Position numbers and translations under genes: made by a program. A stretch of DNA of 64,000 nt, from positions 6,127 through 70,126 of the forward strand of contig CAYORT010000017.1 of assembly GCA_964406465.1 (NCBI GenBank), written 5' to 3'. This DNA is from JAHEZL01 sp964406465. GTDB lineage: Bacteria > Bacteroidota > Bacteroidia > Flavobacteriales_C > GCA-002722245. Below are positions 8,167-16,814 of the stretch, piece after piece (position 1 is the first letter of the stretch; each line of letters begins with the position of its first letter). Under the pieces are notes generated by a model that was not told where the DNA came from, did not search any database, and saw only the letters and a program-made list of their open reading frames with translations.

Positions 8167-8715
8167 CTACACCTTCAATACTTTTTCTGCTTCTTCAGCT
8201 TTAGCAAATAGAATTTCGTTTTCGATAGTGTGGTGGATATTGATATCGTCTTCGAATTCTTTTAACTTGAAATAAAGCATTTTGTGAGAAGGATCGGCAT
8301 CGGCTGGAGGAGTGTAGTTATTGCTTAATTTTTTAATTTTTTCAATAACAATATGCTCGTCGTCGTGCTCTTCTTCCATTACTTGTACAGGCTTTTGAAG
8401 AGAACCAAAAAAAGCTGGTTCGTAGGCCTTTGGATTGTTGAGGTACGATCCTAATTTTTCGAAATATGGAAATAAGATTTCTTCTTCTTTCACTAAGTGA
8501 CGCGAAAGGTCGTCGGTGAAATCGGTGAAAATATCATGAATCTCTTTTAACTCGGGATACTTGTTAGGGTACTTCACCACTAGTTTTTCGAGTAATCTTA
8601 CAATCACCGGAAAATTAGCTTTTAAATAAGCGTGGTGCGTACTTTTAACGTGGTCGACGATGTCTTCCAAGTCCCACTCTTTCATTGAGTTTATGTATTC
8701 TGAGTTCATTGCCAT
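8167..8715 (-). CDS. hemerythrin-domain protein (RIC/YtfE-like C-terminal half)
   Basis: A 182-residue four-helix-bundle protein resembling the di-iron domain of RIC/YtfE/ScdA, which repairs iron-sulfur clusters after nitrosative or oxidative stress. Candidate iron ligands are H22/H27/H28 (DIVDHVKSTHH), H60, H73 with E77 (RHLVKEEE), H117 and H121 (EEEHDDEH) and H161/H162 with E165 (HHTIENE). The usual N-terminal DUF542/ScdA_N segment, with its CC motif, is absent: the gene begins directly at the bundle, and no such segment is encoded just upstream. The protein may therefore be an oxygen- or NO-responsive hemerythrin rather than a full RIC. Start ATG 8713-8715. Confidence 0.85.
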   Translation of the reverse strand: MAMNSEYINSMKEWDLEDIVDHVKSTHHAYLKANFPVIVRLLEKLVVKYPNKYPELKEIHDIFTDFTDDLSRHLVKEEEILFPYFEKLGSYLNNPKAYEPAFFGSLQKPVQVMEEEHDDEHIVIEKIKKLSNNYTPPADADPSHKMLYFKLKEFEDDINIHHTIENEILFAKAEEAEKVLKV

Positions 8716-8850
8716 GAAGTAAATTTAAGAAATACATTTAGAGATGCAAGTAGAGTAGAATAAAGATTTTTTATAAGATAATAGTCGTGTTTAAGAAACA
8801 GTAAATTATAAAGTGATTCAGATTTATACAGCTAGAGATACATATGCCAT

Positions 8851-10140
8851 TTAAAATCTGTACTTACCATCCCACAACTTCTCCAACTGCGCTTTTAATT
8901 CTTGCTCGCGTTTGTTGTTTCCAAACTCTAAAAAATTGCTTGCCTTTATTTGTTCTGGTAGATATTCTTGAGAAGAGAAATTGTTTTCTTGCGCGTGACT
9001 GTATTCATAGTTTGCACCATATCCCATTTGTTTCATGAGTTTGGTTGGTGCATTGCGCAAGTGAAGAGGCACTGGTAAATTGCCCGTTTCTCTCACCACT
9101 TCTTGCGCTTTGTTTATAGCTGCGTATGATGAATTGCTTTTAGGTGAAGTTGCCAAATAAATAGTGCATTGAGATAGTATGATTCGGCATTCGGGGTGAC
9201 CAATTACACTTACGGCATTGAAACAACTTTGTGCTAACATCAAAGCGTTAGGATTGGCGTTGCCAATGTCTTCTGATGCTGCAATCAACAATCTTCTTGC
9301 AATGAATTCAGGGTTTTCACCTCCTTCAATCATCCTCGCTAAATAATAGATTGCAGCATTTGGGTCACTTCCTCTAATTGACTTGATGAAAGCAGAAATG
9401 ATGTCGTAATGTTGCTCACCTGCTTTATCGTAAAGTGTAGGATTGTTTTTTATTTGTTCTTTAACAGCATTGTTGTCGATAATAATTTTATCACTTGCGC
9501 TACAATTGATGATCAACTCAAAATTGTTGAGTAATCTGCGCGCATCGCCACCACTCATTTGCAATAAACTCTCGGTTTCTTTGAGTTCAATGTTTTTCTT
9601 TTTCAGAATAACATCTTCCTTCATCGCTTTCTCTAAAAGAGCAATTAAATCTTTTTCGGTGTGCGGTTTTAAAACATATACTTGAGAGCGAGAAAGTAAA
9701 GCCGATATTACTTCGAAAGAAGGATTTTCTGTGGTAGCGCCAATCAAAGTGATGGTGCCTTTTTCTACAGCGCCCAATAAAGAATCTTGCTGTGATTTGC
9801 TAAAGCGGTGAATCTCATCGATGAACAAAATGGGATTCAATCCTTTGGTAAATAGATTTTGTTCTTTCGCTTTATCTATAATTTCTCTGATGTCTTTTAC
9901 GCCCGAGTTGATGGCACTCAAAGTAAAAATCGGACGCTTACTTTCTTCCGCAATAATTTGTGCTAAGGTAGTTTTACCAACTCCGGGAGGTCCCCAAAGT
10001 ATGATGGAAGGAATGTAGCCCGATTTTATAGCCCCCGTTAGCGCACCGTTCGGCCCAACAAGATGATCTTGTCCGGTGTACTCAGAAAGGCGTTTCGGAC
10101 GCATTCTTTCTGCTAATGGAATATTTTGTTCTGTATTCAA
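8851..10140 (-). CDS. rarA: replication-associated recombination protein A (AAA+ ATPase)
   Basis: Clamp-loader-like AAA+ protein (RarA/MgsA/WRNIP1 family) that acts at stalled forks, 429 residues. Walker A is WGPPGVGKTT (residues 49-58), Walker B LFIDEIH (D108/E109), then sensor GATTENPSFEVISALLSR and arginine region GGDARRLLN. The C-terminal tetramerisation part is complete (YKP-less variant with YLPEQIK). The start is TTG at 10138-10140: relatives begin with PLAERMRP a few residues after their start, so the internal ATG at residue 13 would cut off conserved sequence. No partner gene is evident; the next upstream gene on the same strand ends before a terminator. Confidence 0.94.
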   Translation of the reverse strand: MNTEQNIPLAERMRPKRLSEYTGQDHLVGPNGALTGAIKSGYIPSIILWGPPGVGKTTLAQIIAEESKRPIFTLSAINSGVKDIREIIDKAKEQNLFTKGLNPILFIDEIHRFSKSQQDSLLGAVEKGTITLIGATTENPSFEVISALLSRSQVYVLKPHTEKDLIALLEKAMKEDVILKKKNIELKETESLLQMSGGDARRLLNNFELIINCSASDKIIIDNNAVKEQIKNNPTLYDKAGEQHYDIISAFIKSIRGSDPNAAIYYLARMIEGGENPEFIARRLLIAASEDIGNANPNALMLAQSCFNAVSVIGHPECRIILSQCTIYLATSPKSNSSYAAINKAQEVVRETGNLPVPLHLRNAPTKLMKQMGYGANYEYSHAQENNFSSQEYLPEQIKASNFLEFGNNKREQELKAQLEKLWDGKYRF

Positions 10141-10198
10141 GGGAGATAAAAATAGGTATTTTTTTGCTTATCCCTAATGGTGAGATTTCTATATGAAA

Positions 10199-10232
10199 AA
10201 AGGCTCTCTGATTTGGGGTTCAGAAAGCCTTT
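10199..10232 (-). terminator. rho-independent terminator after the FN3-like T9SS gene
   Basis: On the minus strand a stem of AAAGGCT...AGCCTTT type with one mismatch and a GC-rich loop is followed by a run of T. It lies about 100 bases after the stop of the gene at 10333-11259 and before rarA. Confidence 0.65.
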
Positions 10233-10332
10233 AGGGGTAATTGTACAAATACTGCTACTAAATACGTAGATTAAATTTATGCTGTATAGATGCCTTTAAA
10301 AAAATAAAATTCTAAAAAAATAATGTTGCGAC

Positions 10333-11259
10333 TCACTTAGTGATGATGAGTTTGTGAGTTGAGGTATCATTCTCAATATTTTCTAGGTTGAGATAATAAA
10401 TTCCTGCACTTAAATGGGTAACATCAAGATCTGACTTGCTGCCTTGCAATGACGTTGTTAAAAACAATGAGCCTTGAACATCATAAATATTCAATTTTAA
10501 AAGACTTTCAGAGTTGTTGAAGTGCAATAGATTGGATGCAGGGTTGGGGTAAAATGCAGATGAAGCCACATTTATTTCTTTCGTACTTAATGGATCAATA
10601 GCGATAAAGGCGAGGGTATCCGACCAATTAGATGAATCGCTGTTGTTGTATGCTTTTACCCTCCAATAGTAAGTGTTGCCTGCTGTAATATTTGAAAGAG
10701 GGCCAAGTTGCAAAACAGCACGATGATTGGCTAGTATCATGTCTCCAAACATTTGAATATAAACTGGGGAGGTGAAGACCGTAGTATTTCCAATTTCGAT
10801 ATAATAGAAATGGGTTCCTAAATCGTGGTAAACACTGGGGAAGTCGTTGTTGAAATCGAGATTGCCCATGTTCGCTGGACCAAATAATTTGGGTTCGGAA
10901 ATGGTGGTGAAATTTAAGGTGTTTGATGCCGAGCTACCCACTAAATTTTTTGGGGTTACTTTCCAATAGTATTTGGTGGCATAATCAAGCTCAAAAACAG
11001 TGTCGCTTAGGATTGCTCCTCCAGCTTTTGAAGAGTAATCTTCTGTGCCAATGATAGTACTGTGTTTGCTTGAGTTGAAGAGAGGTGTGGTGTCGATGTC
11101 GATGTCGTAATAAGATCCTCCAGCTATATGAGTCCAACTTAAACCTATTCCCGTTGGTGCATCTATAGAATCCATAGCGGGTGCCACTAAAACTGGCGCA
11201 ATGGCCCATATTTTTCCCATGGCCAACAGCATGAGAAATAGAAATAATTTATGCTTCAT
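10333..11259 (-). CDS. T9SS type A cargo protein with fibronectin-like repeats
   Basis: A secreted 308-residue protein. The signal peptide (about 1-19) has the core LFLFLMLLAMG. Two fibronectin-III-like modules follow, marked by YYWKVTPKN near residue 90 and YYWRVKAYNNSDSSNWS near residue 200. The last 80 residues are a type A sorting domain: FYPNPASN, a central LNIYDVQG, and the end LSAGIYYLNLEN...HKLIITK. Such domains send the protein through T9SS to the cell surface or medium and are cleaved off. No catalytic residues are seen; the function is probably binding or adhesion. It is divergent from the alpha-helical gene at 11400. Confidence 0.85.
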   Translation of the reverse strand: MKHKLFLFLMLLAMGKIWAIAPVLVAPAMDSIDAPTGIGLSWTHIAGGSYYDIDIDTTPLFNSSKHSTIIGTEDYSSKAGGAILSDTVFELDYATKYYWKVTPKNLVGSSASNTLNFTTISEPKLFGPANMGNLDFNNDFPSVYHDLGTHFYYIEIGNTTVFTSPVYIQMFGDMILANHRAVLQLGPLSNITAGNTYYWRVKAYNNSDSSNWSDTLAFIAIDPLSTKEINVASSAFYPNPASNLLHFNNSESLLKLNIYDVQGSLFLTTSLQGSKSDLDVTHLSAGIYYLNLENIENDTSTHKLIITK

Positions 11260-11399
11260 GAAGTAGTAGTAAACTCCATTAAATATATTGATTTAATGTG
11301 TCTAATCGAAAAATAAAAAGCAAAAAATATTATGAAGCGACCTTTTTTAGCATGGTGATAAGCATTGACAGAATTAGCTTTTTTGACTATCTTATCGTC

Positions 11400-12923
11400 A
11401 TGGGAGAAAAAGATCATCTTCATGCCTTGGTAAAAAGCATGAAGAAAGCCGAGCAATCGTATTTCAAAAAAATTAAGGCGGCCTTTGGTATCGTCAACTC
11501 TTCTTTATTGCAAATTTTTAGCGCGCTTCAAAATCAAGAGAAGTATGATGAAGAAGAGTTGTTAAATAAGCTAGATAAAGAAACGTTTAGAGAGTTTTAT
11601 GCAGTTAAAAAACATAGTCTATATACCGAGATTTTAGATGTTTTAGTGTACAGCAAAGCTAGAGCCAGTGAGGCTCATTGGCAAATTCAGCGGATGTACG
11701 CGCATGCCTTGATTTTGAAAGAAAGAATGTTGTTTGAAGATGCATACAGAATACTGCAGAAAGCGAAGAAGCTAAGTGAGGAAAATGAGTTCTTTTTTAA
11801 AGAAAATGAAATCAATCAGCAATTGATTGAAATTTTGAATCAACATAAAAAAATGACCGACTTCTCTTTCTCAGAGAGTGTTGAGTCGTTGAGGTTAAAT
11901 ATTATTAGAGTGAATGAGAAATCGATCAATGCTGAGCAGTATTTTATTCTTTCCGATCAATTGTACCGAAAGGGAGAGACATTGCGATTAACCAGAGATG
12001 CGCATATAGTAGAAGAGATGCGCGAACTTTATCTTTCTCCCTTGCTCACATCAGAGAATAAGGCATTAAGCAAAACTGCTTTGGTGTGTTATCATTTTAT
12101 CATGTATTTTAAATACAATAACTATGATGTTGACCACGAAAAGGCGTGCTATCACATTAAGGAATTGATAGAGTTGCAAGCCAAAATAAAACGCTTTACA
12201 CCTCGCGCAAGAGTAGTGCAAATGGGTAATTACATTATTCTTTCAACCAAGATTAAACAACACGAATCTGCGTTTGAAATGTTAGGTAGAATGAAAGAAA
12301 TCTTTGATGAACAAAACGATGATTTTATTTTCATGTCGTATTTGTCTCATTTAGGAATTTGTCTACTTAAGTCGGGTAAAACAAATGAGTTAGATGCATT
12401 TGTTCATCAGCTAGAAACTACACATAGAAAAAAGTTAGATTCTTTTTCATTTAGCAAGGAGATGATGGATATAAAACACTTGTTGTTTTGCTACTATTTT
12501 AGAAAAGGTGATTTTAAAAAAGCATATTTTACTGCCTCTTTTCTCGACGGTCAATTTGATATACATTCATTTAAGCAGATGAAATTTACCGAGAAGGTGT
12601 TGAAACTTCTTTGTGCAATTGAATTAGAAGATCTTGATTTAATACAAGCCGAATTGCGTGCTAGCAAATATATTTTGAAAGGATTAGAAAATACATTGGA
12701 GCTAGAATTGCACGTTTTTGAAACATTGGATCGATTAATTAAAGCAAAAAATAAAACCAGCAGAAATATTGTGTTAGAACAGTATTTGCAAAAGTTTAAT
12801 CCTAATCTAAAAGATAAAAAGTATTCATTTTTAATTGAAGGTTTTGGCTTTCATAAATGGGCCGAATCAAAATTGAAAGGTCACGAATTTATGGCCTTGA
12901 ACGAAATGGATTTTGTTGTGTAA
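11400..12923 (+). CDS. alpha-helical (TPR-like) protein of unknown function
   Basis: About 507 residues starting at ATG 11400 (MGEKDHLHALVKSMKKAEQSYF). Codons upstream stay open for 34 residues, but the natural start of this kind of protein is the LxxLxxSMxKAEQ helix. There is no signal peptide or membrane segment. The whole chain is predicted helical, with repeats such as AEQYFILSDQLYRKGETLRL and YFRKGDFKKAYFTASFLDG spaced like tetratricopeptide units. Proteins of this type are common in Bacteroidota but have no settled role that I know of. It ends 20 bp before a strong bidirectional terminator. Function left open. Confidence 0.8.
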   Translation: MGEKDHLHALVKSMKKAEQSYFKKIKAAFGIVNSSLLQIFSALQNQEKYDEEELLNKLDKETFREFYAVKKHSLYTEILDVLVYSKARASEAHWQIQRMYAHALILKERMLFEDAYRILQKAKKLSEENEFFFKENEINQQLIEILNQHKKMTDFSFSESVESLRLNIIRVNEKSINAEQYFILSDQLYRKGETLRLTRDAHIVEEMRELYLSPLLTSENKALSKTALVCYHFIMYFKYNNYDVDHEKACYHIKELIELQAKIKRFTPRARVVQMGNYIILSTKIKQHESAFEMLGRMKEIFDEQNDDFIFMSYLSHLGICLLKSGKTNELDAFVHQLETTHRKKLDSFSFSKEMMDIKHLLFCYYFRKGDFKKAYFTASFLDGQFDIHSFKQMKFTEKVLKLLCAIELEDLDLIQAELRASKYILKGLENTLELELHVFETLDRLIKAKNKTSRNIVLEQYLQKFNPNLKDKKYSFLIEGFGFHKWAESKLKGHEFMALNEMDFVV

Positions 12924-12944
12924 TACCAGTCAATGAGAAATAAT

Positions 12945-12975
12945 AAAAAGCTTCGAAATTTTCGAAGCTTTTTTT
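12945..12975. terminator. bidirectional terminator
   Basis: A strong stem (AAAAAGCTTCG...CGAAGCTTTTT, loop of about 7) has A and T runs on both sides, between the plus-strand gene ending at 12923 and the minus-strand gene ending at 12994. It can serve both. Confidence 0.85.
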
Positions 12976-12993
12976 ATTTGCGTTTGAAACGGT

Positions 12994-15507
12994 TTATTTG
13001 ATTTCCAGTTTTTGTGTATTGATTATTGTGCCATCTATACCTTTTAAATGAATGATATACATGCCCGATGAAAGGTTAGATATGTTAATGTTGTTTTTTT
13101 CTGTGCTTTCCAATACTTTTTCTCCAAGAACATTGTACAATACTACACTGTAATTTTTTTCGTAATTGGTGCTGATTGAAATATGGTTTTCTGCCGGATT
13201 TGGATATACATTTAATGTGTTATTTATAGCTTCTTCTGTAGTAGTTACTAAACCTCCTACAGTTACTGCCCAAACTCCTCTTCCGTAGGTTGCAACAAAT
13301 AAACGATCATCTGAATTTCTCATTTTTAAATCGGTAATTTGAGTGGCAGGAACCTCGTAACTGGCTACCCATGTTGTTCCATTGTCGGTAGAATAAAACA
13401 AACCAATATTGGTGGCAGCAATTAGATAATTAGCATAGTTCTTAGGTGCTATTACCATGTTGAAAATTACAGTCGGTAAGTTCCCTTTAATACTTGTAAC
13501 GCTTGGAGAAACAGTATTTGCATCGGTGATTTTTACTGCTTCACCATTAGTAGAACAAACATAAACTGTATTCACGTTGTTGGGGTCTATTGAGATTTTA
13601 TCGACATTATCATTGATATTCGTGAATATGCCTGATATTGTTGTTGTACTTGGAGAATTTGATGTTCCGGCATTGGCTAATCTTAAGATGTTCGCCGCTT
13701 GGCCACTTGGTTTCCCTGCTAAGTAAACAACCGGATCGGCAGCCTCTTGTACCGCTACTTTGTTATTGACTCTTGTGGTGAAAGTAGCAATGCTGGTGAA
13801 GCTTGAACCATTATCGGTTGTTCTTTTTAGCGAAGTGGTAGAAGGCACAAAAACCATGTTTCCTGCTGCGTTGTTGCCGTAGAAGTCGGTCGACCAAACA
13901 GAGTTATCACTTAGTGCATTGATTTGTGCTAAATCACCTTGATTTAAATTGGTCCCTTTGGTGGTAGTGACTTGAATGTTGTTGCGCTGTGTACTTGCCC
14001 AAACTTTGGTTGGATCTTGTTTGTTTACGAATGTAGAAAATCCATCGCCAACATTTACTCTCCAACGCGGACTTTGATCTGTAGGATAACTCACAAAACA
14101 TCCTCCATCTTGTTGTCCCATTAGGAAAGCATCACCCATATTTTGTGGGTAAAAATCAACATAGTAAACCTGAGAAGTTACCACGTTGCCAGAATTAGCA
14201 AATTCGCTTTGTTTAATTTGAGTGACATATTGTGAAAGATTGTAATCGTAATAAGAACCAGTAGCTCCAAAGTCAGCTTTTAAAAATCCTTGATCGTACC
14301 CTACCCAGCAAATATTAGGATCTGATGAGTCGAAGCGGGTGCAATGGTAGTCCACTTCTCCTGCTAAAGCAGCTTTCCAAGTACTGCCTCCATCTGTAGA
14401 GTAACCCCATCCGCCACTTCCAATAACAATGTTGTTGGAATTGGTTGGATGAACTCCCATAGTTAAAGAATAGTATTCTTGAGCTATCCATAGTGTTGGA
14501 TAAACAGAAGAAACTTTTGTCCATGAACTTCCAGAATTTGTACTCTTGTATAAATCATAATCACCATATCCGCTGTTGTTGCCCGAATTGATGACCGAGA
14601 AGAAGGCGTAAATAGTATTTCTATCTGTGGCATAACTCGCCAAAACGCAACCTCTTGGCGATCCATTAGAACTGCTGTAGTTACCTGTTGAATTGTTGGG
14701 AAGGGTTGTTGTTACTAAAGTGTATGTTCCACTGTTTCCAGAAGGGGAGAGGTGAATGCCCGAATACAAACATGCAATAGCAACACCGCTGCCCGCTGTG
14801 AAATCAAGAGATTGAATGGAGTTGCCTCCCCAGCCCGGACTGGTAAACACCAAGTTCCATGAGGTGCCGTTGTCGGTTGATCTGTACACCTTGGTATTGG
14901 TTGCTACATATATAGTGTTGGCAGCAGTAGGAGAGTATTTTATTTTTCTAATGGTTTTGAAATCGGCATTGCTTAACGGATCTGTAGAGCTAACTTGAGT
15001 AAAACTTAAGCCGCCATTGGTTGATCTAAAAATACCGAAACCACTAACGCCATTTGGGTCACCAGAACCAACAAGAATTTCTTGTTTATTGTTAGGGTTT
15101 TGTTCAATACAAAATACAGCCATGAATGAGCTAAAATCATCAATAGCTTTGAAATTTGTACCTGTAGCCGCATTAAAAGACCACAAGCCTCCGCCGTTTG
15201 GTGCCGCCAATGCAATGTTGTTGGTTTTATCCACTAACACATCATTGTACCTTCCGCCTACATAGATGCCTGGATTTACGGGGTTTGTGAAGATAGTTTG
15301 CGCTCTGTAATTCCACGCTTTAGCACGCTTATAACTGGCGTAGTCGGTGCTAAAAGTTTGGGTGGCCTCGGGCACCTCATTTAATTTTTTGAAATAGTCA
15401 TCTTTCTCTCTTTCGCTCTCTCTCATTTCCTCAAGAACCTTTTGGTTTTGAGCGTATGGGCTAAAAAATAGCGCCATTGTAAAAATAGATACAATTGTTT
15501 TTTTCAT
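12994..15507 (-). CDS. large T9SS type A cargo with BNR/sortilin-type propeller
   Basis: A secreted 837-residue protein. The signal peptide (1-19) is MKKTIVSIFTMALFFSPYA. The body carries many BNR/VPS10-like hairpins with the S-x-D-x-G-x-T-W pattern: STNGGLSF, STDNGTSWN, STNSGSSWT, STDGGSTW, TTDNGSSF and STDNGTTW, indicating one or two multi-bladed propellers. The last 80 residues are a type A sorting domain (LNVYPNPAENHIS, VVLYNVLGEKVL, LSSGMYIIHLKG). Propellers of this kind occur in surface glycosidases and adhesins, but no sialidase catalytic set is recognised. It lies 137 bp after the Ycf48-like gene on the same strand and could share its transcript or have its own promoter. Confidence 0.87.
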   Translation of the reverse strand: MKKTIVSIFTMALFFSPYAQNQKVLEEMRESEREKDDYFKKLNEVPEATQTFSTDYASYKRAKAWNYRAQTIFTNPVNPGIYVGGRYNDVLVDKTNNIALAAPNGGGLWSFNAATGTNFKAIDDFSSFMAVFCIEQNPNNKQEILVGSGDPNGVSGFGIFRSTNGGLSFTQVSSTDPLSNADFKTIRKIKYSPTAANTIYVATNTKVYRSTDNGTSWNLVFTSPGWGGNSIQSLDFTAGSGVAIACLYSGIHLSPSGNSGTYTLVTTTLPNNSTGNYSSSNGSPRGCVLASYATDRNTIYAFFSVINSGNNSGYGDYDLYKSTNSGSSWTKVSSVYPTLWIAQEYYSLTMGVHPTNSNNIVIGSGGWGYSTDGGSTWKAALAGEVDYHCTRFDSSDPNICWVGYDQGFLKADFGATGSYYDYNLSQYVTQIKQSEFANSGNVVTSQVYYVDFYPQNMGDAFLMGQQDGGCFVSYPTDQSPRWRVNVGDGFSTFVNKQDPTKVWASTQRNNIQVTTTKGTNLNQGDLAQINALSDNSVWSTDFYGNNAAGNMVFVPSTTSLKRTTDNGSSFTSIATFTTRVNNKVAVQEAADPVVYLAGKPSGQAANILRLANAGTSNSPSTTTISGIFTNINDNVDKISIDPNNVNTVYVCSTNGEAVKITDANTVSPSVTSIKGNLPTVIFNMVIAPKNYANYLIAATNIGLFYSTDNGTTWVASYEVPATQITDLKMRNSDDRLFVATYGRGVWAVTVGGLVTTTEEAINNTLNVYPNPAENHISISTNYEKNYSVVLYNVLGEKVLESTEKNNINISNLSSGMYIIHLKGIDGTIINTQKLEIK

Positions 15508-15644
15508 AATAGTAGAAATGTAAAAGTAGATTCCCTTAATAACTAGCGTAAGATAACTAAGGTGAAGGCACTTAATTAAAACAAAAAAGTCTATTTATAA
15601 TGAATTGACTTAGTGGCCTTAATCTATATGATTATTGGAGGTGA

Positions 15645-16814
15645 TTAGTAAACCATTAACACTGCGCTGCTCGTTGTGTTTCGATTAAAAATGTTGATAT
15701 AGTAAATTCCAGTAGGAAGTGTGTGTTCTATCATTGCATTGTTACCTTGGACAGTTTGTTCAAAAACAAGTTGACCGCAACTGTTGAATATTTTTAGTTG
15801 CGATGAATCATCACTAAGTCCAGATAATGTGAAGTAATTTGTTGATGGATTAGGGTACAGTGCTACCGATATTTTTTCTAGTTCATTTATGTCATTTGAC
15901 ACTCCTCCTGTAATGGTTTTAAATATAGTTCCTTTGCCTCCAACTATGAGTCCGGTAGTGTCATTCACAAAAGAAATGTCGTTAAAGTCTTCTGTGGAAT
16001 TTACGCTTACAGAATTAAAATTAATCCCGTTGATGGTGAATAAGATGCTCGCGTTTTTGCCTACCACAAAACAAGTATCGTTGTTTTTTAAGTGGTGAAT
16101 TGAATTTAGCCAAACCGAAGAAATTGTGCTTTCTTGTATTTGTTTGAAAGAGGTATCGGCATCAATTTTTAATCCGTTACTTCCCACAAAAATCATGGTG
16201 GTGTCATCGGGGTAAAAAGCAAAATCGTTTATGGATTTTCCAGTGCTAGAGTTTTCTGTAGTCCAGTTGTATCCTGCATCAGTAGATTTTAGCACTAAGC
16301 CATTACTTCCGCTAATGATTGCCACATCATTGCTTGCAAATTTTACCTTGTTCAATAAGAAAATGGTGAAAGGAGTTAGGGCTGTCCAGTTTGCGCCATT
16401 GTTCACCGATTTCAAAATAGTTCCGTTTCTGCCCACTACTAAACCAATACTGTTTTTGATGTCGATAGATGTTAAATCATTGCTGCTGTTTGAGGTTATG
16501 GTCGACCAAGAAATTCCGCCATTGATGGTCTTTAAAATAGTTCCACCGTCGCCTACGATAAATCCGTTGTTGGCATCCAAAAAGAAAACATCATTTAAAT
16601 TTTTTACCGTACTTGATGCAATGATGGAGAAAGAGTTTCCTGTATTTTGTGAACGTAAAATTAAACCCGAATCACCCACAGCTACTGCAATATTGTTACT
16701 AGCAAAAGTTACGGCGTTAATGTTTTTAGTTGTTCCCGAAACAATTTTATTCCATTGAGCGCTGAGGTTCAATGTTGCAATAAGCAAAATTAATATCAGT
16801 AATTTCTTATTCAT
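15645..16814 (-). CDS. T9SS type A cargo with Ycf48/HCF136-like propeller
   Basis: A secreted 389-residue protein. The signal peptide is about residues 1-20 (LLILILLIATLNLSA). Six or seven repeats of the form VGDSGLILRS, VGDGGTILKTINGG, VGRNGTILKSVNNGANW and GSNGLVLKSTDAGYNW make a Ycf48/HCF136-type beta-propeller; in plants that fold assists photosystem II assembly, but in Bacteroidota it occurs in surface proteins. The C-terminal sorting domain is seen at VALYPNPSTN, LKIFNSCGQLV and LPTGIYYINIF. It overlaps the upstream PorE-type gene by 8 bp, making it the fourth gene of a T9SS operon. It is a likely cargo or partner of that system. Confidence 0.87.
   Translation of the reverse strand: MNKKLLILILLIATLNLSAQWNKIVSGTTKNINAVTFASNNIAVAVGDSGLILRSQNTGNSFSIIASSTVKNLNDVFFLDANNGFIVGDGGTILKTINGGISWSTITSNSSNDLTSIDIKNSIGLVVGRNGTILKSVNNGANWTALTPFTIFLLNKVKFASNDVAIISGSNGLVLKSTDAGYNWTTENSSTGKSINDFAFYPDDTTMIFVGSNGLKIDADTSFKQIQESTISSVWLNSIHHLKNNDTCFVVGKNASILFTINGINFNSVSVNSTEDFNDISFVNDTTGLIVGGKGTIFKTITGGVSNDINELEKISVALYPNPSTNYFTLSGLSDDSSQLKIFNSCGQLVFEQTVQGNNAMIEHTLPTGIYYINIFNRNTTSSAVLMVY

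Noticed and set aside
11298..11399. 34-residue N-terminal extension of the alpha-helical protein
   Set aside because: The extension has no helix pattern like the rest and overlaps the probable promoter region; the ATG at 11400 fits better.
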